Source: GWF2-50-93 sp049297395
Lineage (GTDB): Bacteria; Verrucomicrobiota; Lentisphaeria; Victivallales; GWF2-50-93
Assembly: GCA_049297395.1 (NCBI GenBank)
Contig: JBAQUG010000221.1
Coordinates: 12,240-76,239 of the forward strand
Reading direction: 5' to 3'
Length of the DNA: 64,000 nucleotides
Positions 8,310-15,745 of this stretch are shown piece by piece (positions within the stretch are counted from its first letter, which is position 1; every line of letters begins with the position of its first letter). A model generated the notes under the pieces. That model searched no databases. It worked only from the letters and a program-made list of their open reading frames with translations, and was not told the origin of the DNA. The position numbers were made by a program, and so were the translations under genes.

Positions 8310-9215
8310 ATGACATCTCAGCCCATCGTGAAAATATCCGACCTTACTAAGAAATTCGGCAAAGTTGAAGCGTTGAAAAAAATAAACTTGGATATCCAGC
8401 CGGGAAGGATAATCGGACTGCTTGGAGAAAACGGAAGCGGCAAAAGTACACTCCTGCGCAATATTGTCGGTCTTTATCTCCCCGACAGCGGCAGATGTGA
8501 GACGCTGGGGCAGTCCGCAAAGGATCTCGATGCGGAAACTCTTTCCAGGATAGGATATGTCCACCAGGACGGTGATCTCATCTCTTGGTTGAAGGTGTCA
8601 AATCTTATCGATTATGTGTCAAGCTATTACAAGAACTGGAACAAGGATCTGGTGGCTAAGTTTGTCAAGGACTTTGAAATACCCATGGACAGGAGAATCG
8701 GCGGACTGTCACCGGGGGAAAAGCAGAGGATTTCCATCCTGATTGCAATAGCATACGAGCCTGAACTCCTAATCCTCGACGAGCCTGCGGCGGCCCTTGA
8801 TCCTCTTGCGAGAATGAAATTTCTTGATACCCTGATGGAATTCATACAGACCCCGAACAGGACAATCATTATTTCCTCCCATATTCTCACTGATGTCGAG
8901 AAGATAATCGACCATGTCGTCCTGATGCACAGGGGCGGAATTATCCGCGACTGTGGGTTTGATGAGCTCAAAGAGGAATTCATTAAACTGACATTATCTT
9001 CAACTTCACCAGAGTCTGGGCTGCCGGATGAAATTCCACTTGAAGGCGTTGTCTCATGCAAAAAGGACAAAAAACGGGCGGTTCTGACAGTAAAAAATAT
9101 CGGCTCAGCCAAAATCCGCGAACTTGAGGATTCCCTGTCCTGCAAAATAGAATTGCGGCATCTTTCCCTTGAAGAAATCTACAAGATAATAATGACTTTG
9201 GCCAAGGGGAAATGA
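8310..9215 (+). CDS. ABC transporter ATP-binding protein
   Basis: 301 residues. Walker A GENGSGKST, Q-loop region GYVHQDGDLISW, signature LSPGEKQ, Walker B LLILDEP and switch histidine in SSHILTDVE are all present, so it should be an active ATPase. The C-terminal about 80 residues after the nucleotide-binding domain match the regulatory extension common in CcmA/YtrB-type exporters. Ribosome site GGAGTG lies before the start. It overlaps the permease gene by 4 bp and likely pairs with it as an exporter. Confidence 0.92.
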   Translation: MTSQPIVKISDLTKKFGKVEALKKINLDIQPGRIIGLLGENGSGKSTLLRNIVGLYLPDSGRCETLGQSAKDLDAETLSRIGYVHQDGDLISWLKVSNLIDYVSSYYKNWNKDLVAKFVKDFEIPMDRRIGGLSPGEKQRISILIAIAYEPELLILDEPAAALDPLARMKFLDTLMEFIQTPNRTIIISSHILTDVEKIIDHVVLMHRGGIIRDCGFDELKEEFIKLTLSSTSPESGLPDEIPLEGVVSCKKDKKRAVLTVKNIGSAKIRELEDSLSCKIELRHLSLEEIYKIIMTLAKGK

Positions 9216-10603
9216 CCATGAAACCGCTGATTAGAAATTTCAAACTGATTTTAAGCTCTTGGTTTGGATGGATGTATATAATTCTGTTTTTATTTGTAGC
9301 AGGATCACAATGTTCAATTTCTATTTTTCATGGTAAAACATCTGTTGGGGATTTGACATTCGCTATTTTAATAACGAATATCTGGGCAGGCATGTTCTTG
9401 TTTGTGCCCATAGTGGAATTGTTAAAGAAGCCTTTCACTTTCATGTTGCCGTCATTTATGAAGGAATCAAGGAAGTTCATTTTCACATCCGCCATAGTTT
9501 TCAACATTCTCTTTATGTTCCTAATTGTCTCCATTGTTCTAATCAGGGGAAGCATGACTGTCGGAGAACTTGCAAATGCCTGGATTCTCCTACCTACAGG
9601 GATTATGTTGCTTGTTGCCGTAGGCCACATGTTTTATAGAAGTTTTAAAATAGTAATGATCCCGTCTTTATTGTTCCTGATTTTCCCCCGCGAAGCCGCA
9701 AATATTTTAACGGTGTTTTATAATATTTCCATTGTTCGGTTTCCATTGTTGACGTTCCTGATCGAACTTGCCTTTCTTTTTCTGCTTTGGGAAGCTTTTG
9801 ATAAAAGAGATTTCCTGCGTAACGCCTATTTGTTCCTCAATAAGAAAAAGTCAGGATTTTATAAAGAAGCCGAAAACTGTGAAGTTGAGCAATACTTTTT
9901 AAGTTGCCTCCAGAAATGTAGTATCTCTCGTATTAGAAATTCTCTTGGCGTGATATACGAACTCCCTTTTTTCATCGGGATATCGTCAACGAAGAACATT
10001 GGAATATTTTTTGTCCTGTTGCCATTGCTGCTTTTTCCATTATTGGGATATCTCATGGAAAATAAAAAGAATGATGACTATTTCTTTCCTATCATAATTC
10101 TTGCAGGCGTCGTATGCGGAGCTTGTACCCATCATCTGTTTAAATACAAATGTTTTTCAACCTGTGCCAGAAAGGACAGAGCAGTATTAGTTCTTTCTGC
10201 AAGCCTTATGATAAGTGCGTTTTTATGTATTTACATTTTTGGACTTACGTATTTCATGTTTGCAATTTCCCCATATCTGCCGGAGATAAGGTATCAAGTG
10301 TATCTGTTTAGGTTTTCATGCCCGCTGAATTATACGATAGCCCTCTTTCCATTGTTCCTATATCCGCTTTTCGGGATATTGTCGCTGATTGCGAGAATAA
10401 TCAGCCCTCAAAGTCAAATTGTTATAGAAGTGATGGCGTTATTCCTGTGTTTTATTGGTTTTTCCTTTTTTCAATTTAAATTTCCAGACGTAAAACAATT
10501 CGTCTATCTGTCTCCTGTGCTCTGGATTTTCTTCCTTATTCTACTGAATGCATATTATGCCTCTTCAGACCTTGCAGTCCAGGGCGAAGAAAAACTCCAG
10601 TAA
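9212..10603 (+). CDS. ABC transporter permease, multi-spanning
   Basis: 463 residues, strongly hydrophobic, with about ten predicted transmembrane segments (for example WMYIILFLFVAGSQ, FNILFMFLIVSIVLI, IGIFFVLLPLLLFPLLGYL and VMALFLCFIGFSFF). No solute-binding protein is encoded nearby, so export is more likely than import. The start ATG 9212 overlaps the ATPase stop; ATG 9218 is an alternative start with GGGGAAA in front. Base composition is AT-richer than in the neighbours. The substrate is unknown. Confidence 0.8.
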   Translation: MTMKPLIRNFKLILSSWFGWMYIILFLFVAGSQCSISIFHGKTSVGDLTFAILITNIWAGMFLFVPIVELLKKPFTFMLPSFMKESRKFIFTSAIVFNILFMFLIVSIVLIRGSMTVGELANAWILLPTGIMLLVAVGHMFYRSFKIVMIPSLLFLIFPREAANILTVFYNISIVRFPLLTFLIELAFLFLLWEAFDKRDFLRNAYLFLNKKKSGFYKEAENCEVEQYFLSCLQKCSISRIRNSLGVIYELPFFIGISSTKNIGIFFVLLPLLLFPLLGYLMENKKNDDYFFPIIILAGVVCGACTHHLFKYKCFSTCARKDRAVLVLSASLMISAFLCIYIFGLTYFMFAISPYLPEIRYQVYLFRFSCPLNYTIALFPLFLYPLFGILSLIARIISPQSQIVIEVMALFLCFIGFSFFQFKFPDVKQFVYLSPVLWIFFLILLNAYYASSDLAVQGEEKLQ

Positions 10604-10605
10604 AA

Positions 10606-10633
10606 TAAATTTTTCGAATACGAAAAATTTATC
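10606..10633 (+). terminator. Hairpin after the ABC operon
   Basis: Two 12-bp arms, ATAAATTTTTCG and its exact complement, flank a 4-nt loop and begin 3 bp after the permease stop. The stem is AT-rich with T-runs, so it may terminate the ABC transcript. Confidence 0.5.
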
Positions 10634-10637
10634 ATTC

Positions 10638-10693
10638 TTGCAATTCCATAGTTGACAATTATATTTACTCTCCATTGACAATAGGTTGACAAT
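10638..10693 (+). promoter_or_regulatory. Promoter with upstream triple-octamer array
   Basis: A possible promoter is TTGCAA (10638-10643), 16 bp, TATATT (10660-10665). Overlapping and following it are three direct copies of TTGACAAT at 10652, 10675 and 10686, spaced 23 and 11 bp, about two turns and one turn of DNA. The third includes the AT of start codon ATG 10692. A site between the -10 and -35 boxes plus two sites past the start of transcription suggest repression. The same array recurs at 11698-11739. Confidence 0.65.
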
Positions 10694-11735
10694 GGATATT
10701 AAAAGACAAATTATAAACAGGCTAAATGAGGCTGAATACCTGACAGGGCTTGAGCTTTGCAGGATTTTCAGCTTTTCAAGACAAGCATTGAACAAGCATG
10801 TCAAAGCCCTTGTTGAGGCGGGCAGTATCGTCAAGCAGGGAAGAACGAGAGGGGTCGTCTATCAGATCAATTCCAAAGCAAAAAGAAGTTCAGCTGAAAA
10901 GCTTCAAAGGGTAATAAGTCTCCAGGGTACTCATGAAGACCAGGTGTTTGGAGAAATAAACGCTGTCTTGAATGTCAAAAGGGCGGTCGACAAGAACATC
11001 TATGACATGCTCTATTATTCCTTCACTGAAATGCTCAACAATGCCATAGACCATTCCAACTCTGAAAAATGCCGGATATTCATATCCTTGGACAGATATA
11101 AGATAAAGTTCACCATCAGGGATTATGGAATTGGAATATTCAGTTCCATATATAAGAATCTCGGACTTCCGGATGAAAATTCGGCCATTGGAGAACTGAT
11201 AAAGGGGAAGACGACGACAATGAAGGAACGTCATACTGGCGAGGGGATATTTTTTACATCGAAGCTGGGTGATATTGTTTCATTCAGATCTCATGGATTG
11301 AGTCTTGTCTTTGATAATATCAGACAGGATGTGTTCATTCAGAAAAAAAGGTTTACCGAAGGGACCGAGGTTAATTTTGAAATGAGCAGATTCACCAAGA
11401 AGAAGATTGATGAATGCTTCCGCCAATTTGCTCCTGAAGAATTTGACTACAAATTTGACAGGACTAGGATTCTGGTGAAGCTTTTCCATAAGGATTATGT
11501 ATCCAGATCTGAGGCTAAAAGACTTATCTCCGGGCTTGACAAGTTCAAGGAGCTGGTTCTTGATTTCAAGGACGTAAATTCAATCGGACAGGGCTTCGCC
11601 GACGAGCTGTTCAGGGTCTTTATGACAGCCAATCCCGATATCAGGATGCACATCACGAATGCAGGAGAACCGGTCAGGATACTCCTCAGTCATGTGGTTG
11701 ACAATAAGATTAACGGCAGGTTGACGATAGATTGA
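10692..11735 (+). CDS. One-component regulator: winged helix + HATPase + DUF4325
   Basis: 347 residues from ATG 10692 (TTG 10686 is also in frame). Residues 1-60 form a winged-helix domain (LTGLELCRIFSFSRQALNKH, AGSIVKQGRTRGVVYQI). Residues about 100-230 hold a GHKL ATPase core with N box SFTEMLNNAIDHS, G1 box IRDYGIGIF and a G2-like region HTGEGIFFTSKLG. The last about 75 residues (RISGLDKFKELVLDFKDVNS then IGQGFADELFRVF) match the STAS-like DUF4325. HATPase and DUF4325 often occur as separate neighbouring genes; here they are fused to a DNA-binding domain. The ATPase could gate DNA binding. Identical triple-octamer arrays lie at both ends of the gene, and the second is inside the coding end. 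Confidence 0.75.
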   Translation: MDIKRQIINRLNEAEYLTGLELCRIFSFSRQALNKHVKALVEAGSIVKQGRTRGVVYQINSKAKRSSAEKLQRVISLQGTHEDQVFGEINAVLNVKRAVDKNIYDMLYYSFTEMLNNAIDHSNSEKCRIFISLDRYKIKFTIRDYGIGIFSSIYKNLGLPDENSAIGELIKGKTTTMKERHTGEGIFFTSKLGDIVSFRSHGLSLVFDNIRQDVFIQKKRFTEGTEVNFEMSRFTKKKIDECFRQFAPEEFDYKFDRTRILVKLFHKDYVSRSEAKRLISGLDKFKELVLDFKDVNSIGQGFADELFRVFMTANPDIRMHITNAGEPVRILLSHVVDNKINGRLTID

Positions 11736-11739
11736 CAAT
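11698..11739 (+). promoter_or_regulatory. Second triple-octamer array, at the 3' end of the regulator gene
   Basis: TTGACAAT at 11698, TTGACGAT at 11721 and TTGACAAT at 11732 have the same spacing (23 and 11 bp) and orientation as the array at 10652-10693, while the spacer sequences differ. The array encodes the last residues of the regulator and supplies its TGA stop at 11733-11735. Conservation of octamers and spacing but not of spacers argues for a bound protein rather than a simple sequence duplication. Confidence 0.65.
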
Positions 11740-11740
11740 A

Positions 11741-11763
11741 AAAATTCCGGAACGGAATTTTTA
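11741..11763. terminator. Hairpin terminator after the regulator gene
   Basis: AAAATTCCG-GAA-CGGAATTTT with a following T-run, starting 6 bp after the stop codon. It may act on both strands, since the next operon converges on it. Confidence 0.65.
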
Positions 11764-11855
11764 TAGAAGATGTTTTTCCGCATTTTTCAGGATTGATTCC
11801 AATGAGTGGCGGACATCATCGGGATATCCGGACGTGAAATCGGAACCTGTTTTAT

Positions 11856-12950
11856 TTACCCATTGTCAAATTCTCTTGAAACCTTAACCGCTTTTCCTGT
11901 ACGGATGGATTCCCAGCAGGCGGCGCATGTGGCAACGATCTGAGCACCGTCGCGCACACCCACCAGAGGTTTGCGATCGTTCAGGATGCAGTCCGCAAAA
12001 TGCCGTGTGAATGACAGCACTTCGCCCGCATGGTCGGCGCTATTGCCGGCCGGGAGGATTTTTTCTTCCACCGGCGGCTTTCCGGTACCGTAATAATCGT
12101 AGACAATTCTATCGTTAAAAAGCGATGCCTTTGTGCCGTACAATCCGATGCCCACGCCGTGGAATGATCCAAGCCGCCACAGGTTCGGCGCATGCACCAG
12201 GTCAAAGGCCGCCATTATCCTGGCGGTAATCCCGCTGCGGTAGCGCAACGATATGATGAAGTTGTCCGGCTTGTCTTCGGGGTAGCGCGTTTCCAGTCCG
12301 CCGTGACTTCCATAAGCAAAGACCTCGTCGACCTCGCCGAGGCACCAGCGCAACAAATCCGCCGGATGGCAGGCGCCGCCATAGATATAGTCCTGCGGCA
12401 TCTGATAGCGCCACGGCGATACATCGAGCACCGGACGCATGTCGTGTACATAATATGCTTCGGCAAGCATGACGCGTCCGATTTTGCCCGATGCCACCAG
12501 GTCGTGAATGGCAACGAACATTCCGTTCCAGCGCATGCTTTGCGCCACCAGAAGCTTCAGTCCGGTCTGGTCCACCAGCCGGACGATCTCCCTCGCTTCT
12601 TCGATCGACACGACCATCGGCTTGGTGACCATGACATGTTTTCCTGCGAGCAACGCAGCCCTGATCTGTTCGAAATGGTTCGGACAGGGCGAAAATATTC
12701 CGATGCAGTCGATATCCTTTCGTGCGAGCAGCGCCGCGTAGTCGCCGGTGATATATTCCACCTTGTATTCCGCCGCCAGTTCCTTGAGCGGTTTCCCAAC
12801 GGCGTAGCGATGATGACCTCGTTGAAAATCCGTGTCATAAATACCGTTCACGCGAATGTTGGTATCCGGATCGAGATTGACCTGCATCACCAGCGATCCC
12901 ATCCCCGTACCCACGAGTCCTAGCCCGATCTTTTTGTCATTCCGTTTCAT
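11856..12950 (-). CDS. Gfo/Idh/MocA-family oxidoreductase
   Basis: 364 residues. The N-terminal Rossmann motif is GLGLVGTGMGS; the family segment reads GIFSPCPNHFEQIRAALLAG then KHVMVTKPMVV, so the lysine-proline of the EKP motif is kept. The C-terminal half has the alpha/beta fold with GACHPADLLRWCLGEVDEVF. It should be an NAD(P)-dependent sugar or inositol dehydrogenase. It is the last gene of the minus-strand operon running from 19526, with a second Gfo gene 42 bp upstream. Unlike the two other Gfo proteins here, it keeps a normal cofactor-site motif and is the best candidate for an active dehydrogenase. Confidence 0.85.
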   Translation of the reverse strand: MKRNDKKIGLGLVGTGMGSLVMQVNLDPDTNIRVNGIYDTDFQRGHHRYAVGKPLKELAAEYKVEYITGDYAALLARKDIDCIGIFSPCPNHFEQIRAALLAGKHVMVTKPMVVSIEEAREIVRLVDQTGLKLLVAQSMRWNGMFVAIHDLVASGKIGRVMLAEAYYVHDMRPVLDVSPWRYQMPQDYIYGGACHPADLLRWCLGEVDEVFAYGSHGGLETRYPEDKPDNFIISLRYRSGITARIMAAFDLVHAPNLWRLGSFHGVGIGLYGTKASLFNDRIVYDYYGTGKPPVEEKILPAGNSADHAGEVLSFTRHFADCILNDRKPLVGVRDGAQIVATCAACWESIRTGKAVKVSREFDNG

Positions 12951-12992
12951 TGCAAAACTCCTTTCTGTTTTATTTTGAGCGTTTATTCTCCA

Positions 12993-14201
12993 TTAATTCT
13001 GATGCGCATCTCCGAAATCTGGTACTGGCATCAGTTCTCCGCCCCGGACGGCTGACTCGTGCGCCACGAGTCCGGGGATGAGATATCTGGCGGCCTGCCA
13101 GACATTATTCGGCGGAATTGCACCGGTCACGCATGAAGAGATGAAATCATGTACCAGAAACTGATGCGATCCGCTATGTCCGTTCCCAAGGCCGACAAAT
13201 TCTTCTGGCAACAAATGGATTGGATGCACTTCGGACACCCCTTTGTGGGTGCCGTCTGAAGATTGCACCTTCGCCATCAGTCCCTGGTCGCTACCGGCTG
13301 GAATATCTCTGCAGGAGAGCTGCTGCGAGACATCCCTGCAGGCCGCGCGATCCTTGGTCACCCACATCTGGCCTCCTACCTGCTCTTCATAGCTCGCTTC
13401 GGTTCCATACATGCTCATGCCAACGGTTCCCGGATGTCCGATCCGGCGGAATTCGCTGATACGCGCCATGCTGCCGTCCGACATCCGGCATAGCATGGTC
13501 TCGTTGCTGAACGGATTTTTCCAGACATTGTCCGTCCGTGCGTATAGGTTGTCAGGATGGCGGTCCACAAACCCCATGCCGGACACATGGGTGGCGTGCG
13601 CTCCCGTAACCGAGACGATCATGCTTGTCGAATGCGTCGGATAAAACATCGGCGGCATGCCGAAATACTTCTCCCAGTCTTTTCCATGCCTCCACTTCGC
13701 CACGTCATACATGCCGTGTACGTAGTCATGATAGTATTCCCCCTCGGCGTAGACAATGTGTCCAAAATCCCCCTTCCTGAACCGTTCCCGGCAGTAGATC
13801 GCACATGGATAGTAATAGCTGGTCTCAGCGATCATGTAGATCTTTCCGGTCGATTCCACTGTCTTTACCAGCGCCGTGATCTCCTCAAGCGAAATCGCCG
13901 ATGGAACCGCCGAGTAGACATGCTTGCCCGCCTTGAGCGCCTGCACGGCCTGCGGTCCATGCAGGTGATGCTGGGTGATGATGGCAATCGCGTCGACATC
14001 CATTGCACAGAGCTTGTCAAGAGAGGGGCAGGTGTCGGAAATGGCGTGCTTCTTTGAATTCTCATCGAGTTTTTTCCGATCAAGATCGCACAGCACGACG
14101 TTTTCAACAAGCGGGTGCGCCTTGAAAAGAGGTATGAAACATTGTGCAAAAGCACCAACCCCCGCTATTCCAACTCGAATTTTATTGTTTTTTTTATTCA
14201 T
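12993..14201 (-). CDS. Gfo/Idh/MocA-family protein, variant cofactor motif
   Basis: 402 residues from ATG 14201 (MNKKNNKIRVGIAGVGAFAQ); AAAGGAAAG lies 6 bp in front, while the longer frame from 14237 has no ribosome site. The Rossmann motif is GIAGVGAFAQCF. The usual EKP motif is replaced by SAVPSAISLEE. The C-terminal half has HDYVHGMYDVAKWRHGKDWE and SNETMLCRMSDGSMARISEF. PVC bacteria carry many such variants; the altered motif may change substrate or chemistry. It sits between a broken Gfo gene and an intact one in the same operon. Confidence 0.82.
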   Translation of the reverse strand: MNKKNNKIRVGIAGVGAFAQCFIPLFKAHPLVENVVLCDLDRKKLDENSKKHAISDTCPSLDKLCAMDVDAIAIITQHHLHGPQAVQALKAGKHVYSAVPSAISLEEITALVKTVESTGKIYMIAETSYYYPCAIYCRERFRKGDFGHIVYAEGEYYHDYVHGMYDVAKWRHGKDWEKYFGMPPMFYPTHSTSMIVSVTGAHATHVSGMGFVDRHPDNLYARTDNVWKNPFSNETMLCRMSDGSMARISEFRRIGHPGTVGMSMYGTEASYEEQVGGQMWVTKDRAACRDVSQQLSCRDIPAGSDQGLMAKVQSSDGTHKGVSEVHPIHLLPEEFVGLGNGHSGSHQFLVHDFISSCVTGAIPPNNVWQAARYLIPGLVAHESAVRGGELMPVPDFGDAHQN

Positions 14202-14237
14202 AGACTTTCCTTTCTTTGAATTGTTTACATTTCTCAA

Positions 14238-14627
14238 TCAAACCTTCAATTTATTTTTTCTGACAGCTCCAGTCCATTCACGGGAATCCGGAACCGGCAG
14301 CCACGCGCCGCCCATGGCAATGGATTCCTGGCTGATCAGCACGTGAAGATTACGTTCCAGCGCCGCTATTGCCTGCGGGACATGGAAATGCATCGGAGTT
14401 CCTATAATCACGGCGTCCAGCTCGGATTTTTCCAACATTTCTTCGTAATTGGCATACTGTTCGCGTGCGCCAAGACGTTCACGTGCGGCTGGCAGATCTT
14501 TTTCGTTTATGTCGCAAACCGCATGGATGGATACATTCTTCTTAAGCGCATCACAGGCCGATTTGAAACTGGCGCCGCGTCCGCAGGCGCCGACGATGAC
14601 AAGATTCAGTTTTGTCATTGTCTTCAT
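14238..14627 (-). pseudogene. Truncated Gfo/Idh/MocA gene
   Basis: 129 residues. The first about 100 residues are a Rossmann domain (LNLVIVGACGRGASFKSACD ... IIGTPMHFHVPQAIAALERN). It then jumps from HVLISQESIAMGG to a tail WLPVPDSREWTGAVRKNKLK with no C-terminal alpha/beta domain, where the family normally has about 200-250 more residues. An internal in-frame deletion is the simplest reading. The ribosome site and position in the operon are intact, so a short protein is probably still made. Confidence 0.6.
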
Positions 14628-14645
14628 AAGTTTTCCTATTGGGTT

Positions 14646-15731
14646 TTATGTTCGGTCTACCGACCAGAGCTCTATATTCCTAAGCAGTTCGCGCGCCTCC
14701 GATTCGGTCCTGCACCGTGTACAGATCATCAAACCTCGTGCAGATAGAAGCTCCAATGCCAGTCTGACCTCTTCGGGCGGAATCGAGATGTGCAGGTTCT
14801 TACCGGAGGATTGCACCTTTTTAAGCACAGCCAGATAATGCAACGGGCTGGGTTTGCCGGCACCGGGCAGAATCTGCAGCGCATGGAGCCTGGGCAGTTC
14901 ACAGAGCGCATCCACATGTTTGAACGCATCGACTCCGTCCACGTGATAGATGGAATAGTCAAGAAACTCCGTCTGCTTCTTGATGGCCGGGAGAAAGAGA
15001 GACTGGAACATTTGCGGGGAAATATTGTATGAGAAATCATTGGAGACAGCGTAGGTCCTGCCGGGCGCCCACACGCCAATCCAGCACAGGGAGCCTTCTG
15101 CGGCATTGCGGATCACGGAGTAACTTTCATCATAGAAGTCACACCACATGTCCATGAGATACATCTCCGCGTCGCGCACCGCCTCCGGGCGCTCGATGCA
15201 ATCGAACAGAAGCTGCTCGGTGCCGCGCAGGGCCGCCAATGTGTCACCGCCATGGTAGAAGGCGCCGAGGGAGGGCAGTGATTTGCCGGCCGCTTCGCGA
15301 ACTCCGCGCTTCAATACACTCATGTGGTACCGATAAGCCGGATGCTCCTTGTCGATGTGGAGCGCGCGGACATCAAATCCGTCGGTATAGGTCAGCATGG
15401 GGTCGTGCCATCCCGTCTCCATGTCGAGCTCGAAAGGGCAGCCGAGAATAGTTGGTATGGAGGCGATGCCGGGATGACCCGGATACCATACGGGGAGCGC
15501 TTCGCCGCCGTAGAATGTCCGGCTCATTCCATAGTCGATCCGTTTGCTGATGGCATCCAGATCGTACCACTTTTCCTGAATGTTTGTCGCTTCGGACGGT
15601 TCCGGCCTGTCAGGTGGATTGTCCAGCGGTGCGTACACGTGAATTGCGCAGCGCCCGAAATATTCATGCGCCCACCAGACGCGGTAGCGTTGTTTTGTCT
15701 CTTCCCAGTCCGGTTTGTATTGCAGTTGCAT
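14646..15731 (-). CDS. UroD-superfamily protein
   Basis: 361 residues from ATG 15731 (MQLQYKPDWEETKQRYRVWW). The frame is open up to 15839, but that part overlaps the upstream gene, and AAAGGA stands before ATG 15731. It has the UroD-like pattern of PVC bacteria: WYPGHPGIASIPTILGCPFE, SYNISPQMFQSLFLPAIKKQ, and DYSIYHVDGVDAFKHVDALC in the position of the active-site HxDG segment. No signal peptide. It follows the Gfo-UroD fusion gene by 14 bp and thus gives this operon two UroD-type modules. Confidence 0.75.
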   Translation of the reverse strand: MQLQYKPDWEETKQRYRVWWAHEYFGRCAIHVYAPLDNPPDRPEPSEATNIQEKWYDLDAISKRIDYGMSRTFYGGEALPVWYPGHPGIASIPTILGCPFELDMETGWHDPMLTYTDGFDVRALHIDKEHPAYRYHMSVLKRGVREAAGKSLPSLGAFYHGGDTLAALRGTEQLLFDCIERPEAVRDAEMYLMDMWCDFYDESYSVIRNAAEGSLCWIGVWAPGRTYAVSNDFSYNISPQMFQSLFLPAIKKQTEFLDYSIYHVDGVDAFKHVDALCELPRLHALQILPGAGKPSPLHYLAVLKKVQSSGKNLHISIPPEEVRLALELLSARGLMICTRCRTESEARELLRNIELWSVDRT

Positions 15732-15745
15732 GATGTCGTATCCTT

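Noticed and set aside
10652..10693. TTGACAAT copies as plain -35 boxes
   Set aside because: Only one could serve as a -35 box, no -10 box lies 17 bp after the first or second, and the same spaced triplet recurs at the 3' end where no gene start follows.
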